A stretch of 64,000 nucleotides of DNA from Streptomyces albiflavescens (GCF_014645835.1 NZ_BMMM01000018.1:33710-97709), one strand, 5' to 3'. Counted from the stretch's first letter, positions 17,545 to 26,620 are shown. The notes: a model not told the origin generated them from the letters alone. Numbers and translations are program-made.

Positions 17545-19500
17545 CTAGCCGACGTGGACGCGTGGGCGCCGCGAGCGGTTGGACTCCGCCTCGCGGAGGA
17601 CCTCTCGGGTGACGGGGGCGACCTCGCCCTGGCCGAAGAGGAAGAAGCGGAGGAAGTTGGTGAAGGGGTCGCCCTCGGTCCACTCGAAGTAGATGTGGGG
17701 GGTGCAGCCGGTGACGTCGCGGACGTGGAGGAGGAGGGCGGCCAGGGCGTTGGGGATGGAGGAGGACTCCAGGGTCAGGACGCGGTAGCGGCCGTGGAGC
17801 ACCTCGCCGCGTACGTGCAAACCCGCTTCGAACTCAGAGGGGTCGAGGACGGTGACCTCGAGGAAGACGAAGTCCTCCTGGGGCGGTAGGTCGTTGTCCG
17901 CCCGGATCTGCTCGATCTTCTCCCGGTACTCGGTGATGTCGCGGTTGTCGGGCTCGTTGGCGATGAACCGGATCCGGCGGCTGGCGATGTCCCGTACGAA
18001 CCGCTCGGCCATGTCGTCCAAGGTCACGCTGGTCACCCGCAGCTCGAAGGCGCGGGCCAGCCGGGACAGCAACGACACGAGGATGATGCCGGCGATGAAG
18101 CAGGCGCCGATCTTGACGCCGTCGGGGCGTTCGATGACGTTCACGACGGTCGTGTAGAGGAAGACCGCCGAGATGACGGCGAAGGCGATGGTCCAGTGCT
18201 TCTGGCGGGCCTTGCGGGCGGCGATGGTGACCGCGATGGCAGCGGAGCTGATCAACACCAGTACACCGGTGGCGTACGCGCCGCCCTGCGCGTCGACGTC
18301 GGCGTCGAAGATCCAGGTGACGAGGAAGGCGACCAGGGTGAAGACGATCACCATGGGGCGGACGGCGCGCGCCCAGTGCGGGGCCATGCCGTAGCGGGGG
18401 AGATAGCGGGGCATGAGGTTCAGGAGTCCCGCCATGGCGGAGGCTCCGGCGAACCACAGGATGGCGATCGTCGAGACGTCGTAGACCGTGCCGAAGGAGT
18501 TGCCCAGATATTCGTGCGCCAGGTACGCGAGAGCACGGCCGTTGGCCTGGCCGCCCGACTTGAACTCGTTCGCCGGGATGAGCACGGTGGTGATGAAGCT
18601 GGTCACTATCAGGAAGACGCTCATGATCACGGCAGCGGTGGTCAGCAGCTTCTTCGTGCCCCGGATGCGGCCCGTGGGCTTCTCCTCGGTGTCGCCGGGG
18701 TCGCCCTCGACGTGCGGCATGACCGCCACGCCGGTCTCGAAGCCGGACAGGCCGAGGGCCAGCTTCGGGAAGACCAGCAGGGACACCCCGATCATGGCGA
18801 AGATGTTTCCGTGCTCGGCGGTCAGGGCGGAGGACCAGTCGGTGACCACATGCCCTTCGGTGATCACGTGCCAGAGGCCGGTCACCGCTACCACGACGTT
18901 AAGACCCAGGTAGATGCCCACCAGGACGACCGCGACGCCGATCGCCTCCAGGAAGCCCTTGAGGAAGACCGCGCCCAGCAGCGCCACGAGGATGAGCGTG
19001 ATCAGCAGCTGCTTGTCGTGCAGCACGCTCGTCAGATGGGGGTTCTCGACGAGGTGGGTGGAGGCGTCCGCCGCCGAAAGGGTGATGGTGATCAGGAAGT
19101 CGGTGGCGGCGAAGCCCAGCAGGGTGAGGACGAACAGCTTGCCCTTCCAGAAGGACAGCAGCCGCTCCAGCATCGCGATGGAGCCCTCGCCGCGCGGGCT
19201 CTCCTCGGCCACCCGACGGTAGACGGGCAGCGCGCCCGCCAGGGTGACTATGACGAGCACGATGGTGGCCACGGGGGACAGCAGACCGGCCGCGAGGGCG
19301 GCGATGCCCGGCTGATAGCCGAGGGTGGAGAAGTAGTCGACGCCGGTCAGGCACATCACCCGCCACCAGCGCTGTCCCTTGTGCGCGGGCTCCGGCTCGA
19401 CGGCCCGCTGCCCCTGCTGGTGCTTGGCCATGTCGGACAGGCCTTCCAGCATCCACCCTCGCAGGCGGCTGGTGCGGGCGTCGTGGTCGGTGGCGGCCAT
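17545..19500 (-). CDS. APC-superfamily amino acid/potassium permease
   Basis: 651 residues: about 12 membrane helices, then a soluble C-terminal region of about 170 residues. Motifs include TGVDYFSTLGYQPGIAALAAG in helix 1 and LALGLSGFETGVAVMPHVEG. This actinobacterial permease family is annotated as amino acid permeases, but the local context (kdp operon, two KimA-like permeases, shared upstream repeats) suggests ion or osmolyte transport (inference). Start at ATG 19500, with AGGAG 7 bp upstream, is preferred over ATG 19551. Two 11-bp-spaced repeats at 19610 and 19621 precede it. Confidence 0.85.
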   Translation of the reverse strand: MAATDHDARTSRLRGWMLEGLSDMAKHQQGQRAVEPEPAHKGQRWWRVMCLTGVDYFSTLGYQPGIAALAAGLLSPVATIVLVIVTLAGALPVYRRVAEESPRGEGSIAMLERLLSFWKGKLFVLTLLGFAATDFLITITLSAADASTHLVENPHLTSVLHDKQLLITLILVALLGAVFLKGFLEAIGVAVVLVGIYLGLNVVVAVTGLWHVITEGHVVTDWSSALTAEHGNIFAMIGVSLLVFPKLALGLSGFETGVAVMPHVEGDPGDTEEKPTGRIRGTKKLLTTAAVIMSVFLIVTSFITTVLIPANEFKSGGQANGRALAYLAHEYLGNSFGTVYDVSTIAILWFAGASAMAGLLNLMPRYLPRYGMAPHWARAVRPMVIVFTLVAFLVTWIFDADVDAQGGAYATGVLVLISSAAIAVTIAARKARQKHWTIAFAVISAVFLYTTVVNVIERPDGVKIGACFIAGIILVSLLSRLARAFELRVTSVTLDDMAERFVRDIASRRIRFIANEPDNRDITEYREKIEQIRADNDLPPQEDFVFLEVTVLDPSEFEAGLHVRGEVLHGRYRVLTLESSSIPNALAALLLHVRDVTGCTPHIYFEWTEGDPFTNFLRFFLFGQGEVAPVTREVLREAESNRSRRPRVHVG

Positions 19501-19609
19501 CGGCGTGCTCCTGACGTACGGCTCTACGAAGTTTCCGGCCATCGAAGACACGGCAGGACCAGCGTATGCAGAGAGTGATCCCCGGGCCCACGGATAGGTG
19601 GGCCGAACG

Positions 19610-19628
19610 CGTCAAGGCTGCGTTAAGA
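19610..19628 (+). promoter_or_regulatory. direct-repeat box pair (CGTCAAGG-N3-CGTTAAGA)
   Basis: Two cores 11 bp apart, 110 bp upstream of the permease at 17545-19500 and 156 bp upstream of the P450. An exact 11-bp tandem repeat CCGTGAAACCG lies at 19682-19703, nearer the P450. Same motif as at 21202, 25415, 26130, 26413, 45319 and 46016. Confidence 0.55.
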
Positions 19629-19783
19629 CCGGCCGGTCGCGCACCTTCGCCGGTCACGCTTCCCGGGTCACGTTTCTCGGGCCGTGAAACCGCCGTGAAA
19701 CCGGGCTGATCCGACCTCCCCGCACCATGCGGAGCAGCGCACAGCCCGGTGTACCGAAACGAACACGAAAGCGGAGTACCGAC

Positions 19784-21013
19784 ATGCCCGAGCCCATCGC
19801 CACCCCGCTCGAACTGACCCACGCCCAGGTCGACGACGCCTCGCACGGCCACGCGCCGCTGATACGGGTGACTCTGCCGCAGACCCGGACTCCGGTGTGG
19901 CTGGCGGCGCGCTACGACGTGGTCAAGGCGGCACTCGGCGACAGCCGGTTCGTACGGGATCCGGCGAAGGTCGCGGAGGTGCAGGGCGGCGGGGTCGGCG
20001 CGGAGCTGCTCGACGGCGCGGGGCTGCCGCCGGAGTACCGGCAGTACCTGGAGATCCTGGTGATGGTCGACGGGCCGGAGCACACCCGGCTGCGGACCCA
20101 TGTGATGAGGGCCTTCGCGCCGCGCCGGATAGCCGCGCTGCGGCCGCGGATCGAGCGTATCGCCGGGGCTCTGACCGATGAACTCGCCGCGAAAGGGAGC
20201 GAGTTCGACCTGCTGAGCGCCTTCGCGTACCCACTGATGACGAACGTGATCTGCGAAATCATCGGGGTCGAGGAGGCGGACCGGCCGAAGGTGGGCGACT
20301 GGATCCGCGACTACGAGTCGGGCGAGCCGGACCGCTTCCTCCCCGGGATCGACCAGCTCGCCGCGTACATCGACGGCCTCCTCGACCGCCGTGCCGCCGA
20401 GCCGGCCGAGGATCTGGCCTCCGATCTGCTGCGCTCCAGCGGGGAGGCGGAGGAGGGGCAGCGGCTGACCCGGCAGGAGATGATCGCGCTGGTCTTCCTG
20501 CTGATCAACACGGGGATCGCGCCGCCGGCGTTCTTCACCACCGACGCGGTGCTCGCCCTCCTCGATCACCCGCAGCAGCTGGCACGGCTGCGCGCCGAGC
20601 CCGGACTCCTGCCGCGCGCCGTGCAGGAGCTGCTGCGATACGTGTCCGCGGTCCGTGTCGGCGCCACCCTGTACGCCACCGAGGACGTGGAACTCGGTGG
20701 GGTCCTGGTCCGTCGCGGCGAGGGGGTGACGAGCGGGCTGCTCGCCGCCAACCGCGACCCCGGCACCTTCGGGGACCCCGGGCGACTCGACCTCACTCGG
20801 GAGGCGGCGCGCGGCGGCGGGCACATCGCGTACGGCCACGGAGCGCATCGCTGCATCGGTGCCGCGCTCGCCAACCTGCAGACCGAGGTGATCCTCGAAG
20901 AGCTGTTGCTGCGGCGCGAGGGCCTCACCCTCGCGATCGAGCGGGGCGACCTCCAGCGCATCGGGTTCGCGGGCGACGGCACCTACCCGATCGGGCTGCC
21001 GGTCCGGTTCTGA
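19784..21013 (+). CDS. cytochrome P450 with atypical I-helix
   Basis: 409 residues, normal bacterial P450 length. Heme ligand Cys357 in GHGAHRCIGAALA, EXXR as ELLR, and FAPRRIAAL near residue 110. The I-helix reads TGIAPPAFFTT where most P450s have AGHETT, so both the acidic residue and the oxygen-activating Thr are replaced (by Ala and Pro). That is seen in P450s using substrate-assisted or unusual chemistry. No ferredoxin gene is adjacent. ATG 19784 has GGAG upstream. Confidence 0.93.
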   Translation: MPEPIATPLELTHAQVDDASHGHAPLIRVTLPQTRTPVWLAARYDVVKAALGDSRFVRDPAKVAEVQGGGVGAELLDGAGLPPEYRQYLEILVMVDGPEHTRLRTHVMRAFAPRRIAALRPRIERIAGALTDELAAKGSEFDLLSAFAYPLMTNVICEIIGVEEADRPKVGDWIRDYESGEPDRFLPGIDQLAAYIDGLLDRRAAEPAEDLASDLLRSSGEAEEGQRLTRQEMIALVFLLINTGIAPPAFFTTDAVLALLDHPQQLARLRAEPGLLPRAVQELLRYVSAVRVGATLYATEDVELGGVLVRRGEGVTSGLLAANRDPGTFGDPGRLDLTREAARGGGHIAYGHGAHRCIGAALANLQTEVILEELLLRREGLTLAIERGDLQRIGFAGDGTYPIGLPVRF

Positions 21014-21025
21014 GAACCGGACCGG
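20999..21025 (+). terminator. terminator hairpin spanning the P450 stop codon
   Basis: A 12-bp perfect stem CCGGTCCGGTTC against GAACCGGACCGG, with the TGA stop as its loop. Confidence 0.8.
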
Positions 21026-21072
21026 TCGACGGGAACACGCACCTGGACCGGCTCGGCCGCCGTTGCGGTCGG

Positions 21073-21123
21073 CTAGGGCTTGCGGCCGTGGGTGGCCCTC
21101 TTCTGGCGGGCGCGCTTCGACAT
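21073..21123 (-). CDS. possible 16-residue basic peptide
   Basis: ATG to TAG frame encoding MSKRARQKRATHGRKP. The composition and HGRKP end recall tiny ribosomal proteins of the bL37 kind, but it is shorter than those and lacks a good ribosome site. Could be chance or a decayed copy. Confidence 0.25.
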   Translation of the reverse strand: MSKRARQKRATHGRKP

Positions 21124-21201
21124 GGGCTAGCCGGGCCGAAGGCCCGAACTGCCCGGTGGAGCCGGGTATTTGCGGCTCTCTTACGCGCCATTGGGCAGCG
21201 G

Positions 21202-21252
21202 CGTCAAAGCCCCGTCAAGGTCACCTGAGAAGGCGTCAGGGGCGCGTCAAGG
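21202..21252 (+). promoter_or_regulatory. tetrad of CGTCARGG direct repeats, 11-21-11 spacing
   Basis: Cores at 21202 (CGTCAAAG), 21213 (CGTCAAGG), 21234 (CGTCAGGG) and 21245 (CGTCAAGG), all in gene orientation, 86 bp upstream of the GTG at 21338. Same-face, helical-turn spacing is typical of OmpR-family regulators binding as tandem dimers. Confidence 0.65.
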
Positions 21253-21337
21253 CGCGGCATGCGTGGCCAAAACCGGTCGCAGACTGAGCGGTACGGGGGA
21301 CACGGGCGACCGCCCGTGGCGTGACGTTGGAGGGCTC

Positions 21338-22918
21338 GTGACCATCACGGCCGGTACCTCGCGCGGTTCTGAGGCGGGGGCCAGGACGGGCGCACAGCAA
21401 CAGCCGCAACGCGGACCGGTCCCCCCGCCCGGGGGTGGACTCGGGCCGCGGCCACGAGGCGGGTCGCGGCAGGGTCGCCCTGGCCGGCGCCTCCGTCGTG
21501 AGGCCGTGGCCGCGCGGGCCGCTCTGCGCCGCCGCTACTGGGCCACCGTGCCCGCGCGGCTGCGCCTCCTGCGCGCGGCCACGGTCTCGCTCGCCGTCGC
21601 CCTCGCTCTGCTGCTCGCGCTCGCCGGTCTCGCCGCCATCGGCACCTGGAACACCGTCGCCGGGCGCGACGCACCGCGCACCACCAGCGCCGCCGACCTC
21701 AACCTCGCCCTCAACGACATGGATGCCCAGGCCGCCAACCTCCTGCTGTCCAGCGGCAACGCGGGCAAAGGGCGCCTGCAGACGCCGTACGACAAGGCGT
21801 TCGGCTTCTACGGCGACGCCCGCCGCGAGATCGGCCACGACCTGCGCACGCTCGCCGTCGCCGCCCAGGGCGACCGGGCCGACGAGCGGACGGTGGAGTC
21901 CCTCACCGACAACTTCGCCGAGTACCAGGAACGGATAGGGCGCGCCCTGGAGAACGACGCCCGCGCGGGCGGCAAGGCGGCCGCGCTCAACGACTACCGC
22001 ACGGCGACCGATCTGCTGCAGGGCCAACTCCTGCCGGAGGCACGCACGTTGGTGGACTCCAACAACAGCGCGTTCAACAGAGGGTACGCGCAGGCCCGTT
22101 CGACCCTCGCTGCCCAGCTCGTCGCCGTCGTGGTGCTCGGTGTGCTGCTGCTCGCCGCGCTCGGCGTCCTGCAGTGGTATCTGGCCCGCCGCTTCCACCG
22201 GATCCTCAACCCTGGCGTGCTGGCCGCCACGGTCTGCGCCCTGCTCGCCGTGCTCCTCGGCGGCCAGGCGCTCTCCGCCTCCGCCGGGCACCTGCGCGTC
22301 GCCCGGCACGACGCCTTCGACTCCGTCGTCGCCCTCTCCCGCGCCCGCGCGATCGCGTACGACGCGAACGCCGACGAGAGCCGCTGGCTCCTCGACCCCG
22401 AGCGGCGCGACCAGTACGGGCCGGCCTTCCTCGCCAAGTCGCAGGAGCTGTACGGCAATTCGGGGGCCACCTTGTCGAACTACGACGCCGAGCTGGACCG
22501 TACCTGGCAGAGGTACCAGGCCGACCGCAACGACCTCGCATTCACCGGGGAGTTCCAGCGGGAGCTCGCCAACATCACCTTCCCCGGCGAGCGGGCCGCC
22601 GCCGAGAAGACGGTCGAGACGTACGCCGTCTACGAACGCGACGACCGGAAGGTCCGCGCCCTGGTCGCCCAGGGCAAGGAACGCGAGGCCGTCGAGTTCT
22701 GCATGGACTGGCAGCCGGGCACGTCCAACGCGCACTTCGGGGCCTGGATGGCCGCGTTGGACGACGTGACCGACATCAACCGGCAACACTTCACGGCCTC
22801 CGTGGACGCGGGCCGCTCCGAGGCGACTGGTCTGCTGCCCTGGACGTGCGCTCTGCTGCTCGCGGCGGGCGTGCTGACCCTGTTTGGTCTACGGCCGCGG
22901 CTCGCGGAGTTCCGCTGA
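21338..22918 (+). CDS. membrane protein with two extracytoplasmic helical sensor-like domains
   Basis: 526 residues from the GTG with GGAGGG upstream. Basic Pro/Gly/Gln-rich cytoplasmic N-terminus (residues 1-70), helix TM1 (about 80-100), a four-helix-bundle-like region, two adjacent helices at about residues 255-320, a second helical domain, and a final helix near the C-terminus ending LRPRLAEFR. It resembles the sensory half of chemoreceptor-type proteins but has no kinase, HAMP-methyl or output domain. It is preceded by the tetrad of regulatory repeats shared with the K+ genes. Function unknown. Confidence 0.75.
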   Translation: MTITAGTSRGSEAGARTGAQQQPQRGPVPPPGGGLGPRPRGGSRQGRPGRRLRREAVAARAALRRRYWATVPARLRLLRAATVSLAVALALLLALAGLAAIGTWNTVAGRDAPRTTSAADLNLALNDMDAQAANLLLSSGNAGKGRLQTPYDKAFGFYGDARREIGHDLRTLAVAAQGDRADERTVESLTDNFAEYQERIGRALENDARAGGKAAALNDYRTATDLLQGQLLPEARTLVDSNNSAFNRGYAQARSTLAAQLVAVVVLGVLLLAALGVLQWYLARRFHRILNPGVLAATVCALLAVLLGGQALSASAGHLRVARHDAFDSVVALSRARAIAYDANADESRWLLDPERRDQYGPAFLAKSQELYGNSGATLSNYDAELDRTWQRYQADRNDLAFTGEFQRELANITFPGERAAAEKTVETYAVYERDDRKVRALVAQGKEREAVEFCMDWQPGTSNAHFGAWMAALDDVTDINRQHFTASVDAGRSEATGLLPWTCALLLAAGVLTLFGLRPRLAEFR

Positions 22919-23332
22919 GGCGGGGAACCCGCCGGGCTCACGCGTCCGTCAGGCGTGCGCAGCGAGGCGACGGCGGCCCAGCCGGCGGCGAGCGGCGTGC
23001 GCAGGTCGTGGCCTGACCGGCAACGGCTCGACCGGCCATCCCCGGTCGGACAACCCACTGACCCGTTACCCGTTGCCGGACCGGATCGCCCCGGCGGCGG
23101 GCCTCATGGGCCCGTTCCTCGTGGCGCTCGCGCTCGTACAGGCCCGCCTGGTCGCGATCGCGCTCGCCGACCGGACGGGCGGGGCACTCGACACGGCGGG
23201 GACGGTGCGGGACGGCAACGGCTGACGGCAGGGTCCGTGGGACAGCCGGTCCGGTACACGGAACCTCGACGGCGAACCCGGTGATGTCGGCGGAGCGCGG
23301 CGGCGCCCCGCCGCGGGGATGAGCCCCGGGCC
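22919..23332. other. intergenic region, no recognised gene
   Basis: 414 bp. Short open frames are present (for example one ending at 23225 with a hydrophobic stretch GPFLVALALVQARLVAIAL), but they lack ribosome sites and recognisable homology. GC-rich inverted repeats near 23300-23330 may terminate the convergent genes. Confidence 0.5.
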
Positions 23333-25357
23333 CTACCTGCGTCGCGTTCCCACCTGGCCCTGCGGTTCGCCGCGGCGGAACGAGCCGGGAGCCCGTGCCG
23401 CCGGGCGGTCGGCGTGGGCGGAGGAGGTCAGTTGCCAGGGGACGCTGATGACCATCACGCCGGGGGTGAAGAGGAGGCGGCTCTTGAGCCAGAGGGCCGA
23501 GTGGTTGTGGAGCAGGTTCTCCCACCAGCGGCCGACGACGTACTCGGGGATGAAGACGGCGACGACGTCGCGCGGGCTCTCGCGGCGGATGGAGCGGACG
23601 TACTCGACGACCGGGCGGGTCACCTCGCGGTACGGGGAGTCGATGATCTTCAGTGGGACGTCGATGCCGTACTCCTCCCAGCGCTCCCGCAAGGTGGCGG
23701 CCTCCTCGCGGTCGACCGAGACCGTCAGGGCCTCCAGCAGGTCGGGGCGGAAGGCGTGCGCGTAGGCGAGGGCGCGCAGGGTCGGCTTGTGCAGGGTGGA
23801 GACGAGGACGATGCCCAACACGCGTGAGGGAAGGGTGAGTTCGCTCTTCGGGTCGGTCACCGCCAGCTCCGCCGCCGTGGCGTCGTAGTGCCGCCGGATC
23901 CCGCGCATCATCACCCACAGCACGATCGCCGCGAGCACGGCCAGCCACGCCCCTTCCGTGAACTTGGTGGCCAGCACGATTACCAGGACCAGGCCGGTGA
24001 CGACCGAGCCGACCGCGTTGATGACCCGCGCGACCTCGTGCCGCCGCCGCAGCGCCGGGTCGGGTCGGCTGCGCAGCGCGCGGTTCCAGTGCCGCACCAT
24101 GCCGAGCTGGGAGAGCGTGAAGGCGGTGAACACGCCCAGGATGTAGAGGTGGATGAGGCTGGTGACGTTCGCCTTGAAACCCCACAGCAGCAGTCCGGCG
24201 ACGATCGCCAGGGCCAGGATGCCGTTGGAGAAGGCGAGCCGGTCGCCGCGGTTGTGCAGCTGGCGGGGCAGGTAGCGGTGCTGGGCGAGGATCGAGGCCA
24301 GGAGCGGGAAGCCGTTGAAGGCGGTGTTCGCGGCCAGGATCAGGACCAACGCGGTCGCGGCCTGGATGAAGTAGAAGCCGACGCTGTGCTCGCCGCCGAA
24401 GACCGAGGCCGCGATCTGGGCGATGACCGTGCGCTGCGTGTACGAGGAGCAGTCGGTGCCCAGTCCGGTCAGGCGGCAGGAGTCGCCGGTGATGTGCACC
24501 TTGGTGATCAGCGCCAGCGTGGTCACGCCCACGAACATGACGATCGCGATGATGCCCATCGCCGCCATCGTCGAGGCCGCGTTCTTCGGCTTCGGCTTGC
24601 GGAAGGCCGGTACGCCGTTGGAGATCGCCTCCACGCCGGTCAGCGCCGTACAGCCGGAGGAGAACGCGCGCAGCACCAGCATGAGGAGGGCCAGGCCCGT
24701 GAGATGTGCGTCCGAAGGGGCCGCCGTGATGCCGTACTTGGCGCTCTCGGCGACCGGGGCGTCCCCGAGGGCGTACCGGATCAGGCCCGTGATCACCATG
24801 ATGAGCACGCCGCCGATGAAGAGGTACGTCGGCGCGGCGAAGGCCCGCCCCGACTCGCGCACTCCCCGCAGGTTCATCGCCGTCAGGAGCGCGACGAAGC
24901 CGAGCGCCAACAGGACGCGGTGGTCGGCGAGTTCGGGGATGGCCGAGATGATGTTGTCGACGCCGGAGGCGACCGAGACGGCCACCGTCATGACGTAGTC
25001 GACGAGGAGCGAGGCGGCGACGACCAGACCGGCGGACGGGCCCAGGTTCGTGGACACCACCTCGTACGAGCCGCCGCCGCTCGGATACGCGTGCACCACC
25101 TGGCGGTACGACAGCACCACGACCGTCATCAGTGCCACCACAGCGGCGGCGATCCACGGGGTGAAGTGCAGATACGCCAGCCCGCCGAGCGTGAGGACCA
25201 GCAGGATCTCCTGGGTCGCGTACGCCACCGACGACAGCGGGTCCGAGGCGAAGATGGGAAGCGCCAGCCGCTTGGGGAGCAGTGTCTCGTGCAGCTCTTC
25301 GCTGCGCATGGCCCGGCCGATCACCAACCGCTTGAGGATCCCCGTCACGTTGAACAC
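23333..25357 (-). CDS. APC-superfamily permease, KimA-like (potassium importer candidate)
   Basis: About 674 residues. The N-terminal signature LLPKRLALPIFASDPLSSVAY is split over the first helix; YPSGGGSYEV, SSGCTALTGVEAISNGVPAF and AANTAFNGFPLLASILAQ follow, then a cytoplasmic C-terminal domain (USP/KimA-tail-like) of about 170 residues. KimA in Bacillus is a high-affinity, c-di-AMP-controlled K+ importer; this and the protein at 41533 share its overall pattern. The start is uncertain: GTG at 25357 or 25348. Upstream direct repeats at 25415 and 25426 match those at the kdp promoter. Confidence 0.85.
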   Translation of the reverse strand: MFNVTGILKRLVIGRAMRSEELHETLLPKRLALPIFASDPLSSVAYATQEILLVLTLGGLAYLHFTPWIAAAVVALMTVVVLSYRQVVHAYPSGGGSYEVVSTNLGPSAGLVVAASLLVDYVMTVAVSVASGVDNIISAIPELADHRVLLALGFVALLTAMNLRGVRESGRAFAAPTYLFIGGVLIMVITGLIRYALGDAPVAESAKYGITAAPSDAHLTGLALLMLVLRAFSSGCTALTGVEAISNGVPAFRKPKPKNAASTMAAMGIIAIVMFVGVTTLALITKVHITGDSCRLTGLGTDCSSYTQRTVIAQIAASVFGGEHSVGFYFIQAATALVLILAANTAFNGFPLLASILAQHRYLPRQLHNRGDRLAFSNGILALAIVAGLLLWGFKANVTSLIHLYILGVFTAFTLSQLGMVRHWNRALRSRPDPALRRRHEVARVINAVGSVVTGLVLVIVLATKFTEGAWLAVLAAIVLWVMMRGIRRHYDATAAELAVTDPKSELTLPSRVLGIVLVSTLHKPTLRALAYAHAFRPDLLEALTVSVDREEAATLRERWEEYGIDVPLKIIDSPYREVTRPVVEYVRSIRRESPRDVVAVFIPEYVVGRWWENLLHNHSALWLKSRLLFTPGVMVISVPWQLTSSAHADRPAARAPGSFRRGEPQGQVGTRRR

Positions 25358-25414
25358 GGGCGGAGGGTAAGCCCGGGGAGGGGGCCGGAGGGGGAGGGCG
25401 AGTGCCCCGCAGGG

Positions 25415-25433
25415 CGTTAAGGGACCGTTAGGG
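25415..25433 (+). promoter_or_regulatory. direct-repeat box pair (CGTTAAGG-N3-CGTTAGGG)
   Basis: Two cores 11 bp apart, about 60 bp upstream of the KimA-like permease start. Same family as the other boxes in this window. Confidence 0.55.
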
Positions 25434-25507
25434 TTTCGCCACACGCGTACATATGGAGCAAGGCCACCCGTGTGCGGAGCGCATGGCCGCCCGTAGCCGT
25501 AGGTCGG

Positions 25508-26062
25508 CTAGTCGAGCCCCGACACCTTGAACACCGTCTGTGCCGTCTCGCGGTCGATCCGCTCCGAGACGCGGCGCAGCGCGGTCTCCCCGCACGTCAG
25601 CGAGCCGCGGAGGGCGGAGACGCGCGCGTCCTCGTCCAGGCGGTGCCACAGCGCGGGGTTGGAGACCAGGACGCGCGGATCGATCTCGACGCGCGCGCCG
25701 AACGTGTCCCGCAGGACGAGCCGCCGTCCGACGCCGTCCATGCAGCGCACCGACACCAGATGGTCGGTCCGTACCTGCCGCGCGCCCCGCAGCCCGCGCG
25801 AGACCAGCCAGCCCTCACCGGCGGACACCCGGTTGGGGTGCAGCACCAGGAACAACAGCAGCCCCAGCGAGACCCACAGGGTGGCGCGCAGCGTCGTGAG
25901 GGTGCCGGCGGCCCAGTCGATCAGCAGCAGGAGGATGAGCAGTGCGGCCGCGCAGCGGATCGAGCTGCGCAGATCCTGGGCCCAGAGACGGTCATGCGCC
26001 ACTTCCGCGGGTGACCCGAGGGGTGCGTCGAGCGCCTTGCGCGCGTCGTTGCGGCGTTCCAT
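25508..26062 (-). CDS. membrane protein with PH-like domain, unknown function
   Basis: 184 residues. Two hydrophobic helices at about residues 35-75 (AAALLILLLLIDWAAG, LWVSLGLLLFLVL), then a region of alternating beta strands (LVSVRCMDGVGRRLVLRDTFG, broken here for length) like bacterial PH domains. It stands between the KimA-like permease and the kdp operon, and repeat boxes lie upstream of it at 26130. ATG 26062 has no strong ribosome site. Function unknown. Confidence 0.7.
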   Translation of the reverse strand: MERRNDARKALDAPLGSPAEVAHDRLWAQDLRSSIRCAAALLILLLLIDWAAGTLTTLRATLWVSLGLLLFLVLHPNRVSAGEGWLVSRGLRGARQVRTDHLVSVRCMDGVGRRLVLRDTFGARVEIDPRVLVSNPALWHRLDEDARVSALRGSLTCGETALRRVSERIDRETAQTVFKVSGLD

Positions 26063-26129
26063 GACACCGACGGTAGAGACCCTGATGCCCGGAGGCAGCA
26101 CGCCTTGACGGGTCTCTGATGGGCTTCGG

Positions 26130-26148
26130 CGTCAAGGATTCGACAAGG
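26130..26148 (+). promoter_or_regulatory. direct-repeat box pair (CGTCAAGG-N3-CGACAAGG)
   Basis: Cores at 26130 and 26141, and one inverted core CCTTGACG at 26103, between the membrane protein gene (minus) and the kdp promoter region. Confidence 0.5.
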
Positions 26149-26213
26149 ACCGTGGGTTCTGTGCGAAGAAGGCGCAAGGGGCGCTCGCGGGTGGCCGGAG
26201 CGGGTCGAATCTG

Positions 26214-26355
26214 GGCTGAGCCGCCTACGGTCCCGAGGCGATCGTCCTCGTACCGGCGGCAGCCGGTGCGCACGGCCTCGGCTTCACGCTGCCGGTCACG
26301 CTCGCCATCGCCGGGCTGCTCGCGGTGCTCGTCGCCTCGTAGGACGCGGTGATCT
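26214..26355 (+). pseudogene. fragment of an APC/KimA-like permease gene
   Basis: Read in the frame of GCC TAC GGT, this gives AYGPEAIVLVPAAAGAHG followed by LGFTLPVTLAIAGLLAVLVAS, then a TAG stop, then DAVI. The intact permease at 41533 has AYGPEAIVLVLIAAGTGA, LTATLPVTLVIAALLAVLVV, then SYGQVI: the Tyr codon corresponds to the stop. Similarity ends at about 26355, and a 5-bp deletion near 26220 breaks the frame upstream. So only residues equivalent to about 40-85 remain. Confidence 0.75.
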
Positions 26356-26412
26356 GCCGACTGCGCTTCCGGCTGTCCTGAGCCTGTCCCGAGCCGGGGT
26401 TCCGCAGCGATC

Positions 26413-26463
26413 CGTAAGGGATCCGTCAAAGGCGTACTGCGCCCCGTATGGGAGGCATCAACA
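26413..26463 (+). promoter_or_regulatory. direct-repeat tetrad upstream of kdpF (11-21-11)
   Basis: Cores at 26413 (CGTAAGGG), 26424 (CGTCAAAG), 26445 (CGTATGGG) and a weak one at 26456 (CATCAACA). The spacing equals that at 21202 and 45319. The array ends about 75 bp before the first kdp start codon, so it probably controls the operon. Confidence 0.55.
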
Positions 26464-26536
26464 GCGGACGAATTCGGCCAGCGAGGCGCTTTCCTCTAAC
26501 CGTCCGTTCAATCCGAACCTCATCTAGGAGCATGCG

Positions 26537-26620
26537 ATGGCCGACGTGGCCTTCGTCGTCACCACGATCGCGGTGTTCGCGCTGGTGGCCCTCGTCGCCA
26601 AGGGGGTGACCAAGCTGTGA
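26537..26620 (+). CDS. 27-residue membrane peptide at the head of the kdp operon
   Basis: MADVAFVV..., one membrane helix ending AKGVTKL. ATG with AGGAG 6 bp upstream; its stop overlaps the kdpF GTG (GTGA). It is the first gene of the operon and resembles KdpF in size and topology, so it may be a second KdpF-like stabilising peptide (inference). Confidence 0.75.
   Translation: MADVAFVVTTIAVFALVALVAKGVTKL

Noticed and set aside
22884..23225. 113-codon frame after the sensor-like protein
   Set aside because: Overlaps the preceding gene, no ribosome site, no recognisable domain; only a short hydrophobic stretch.
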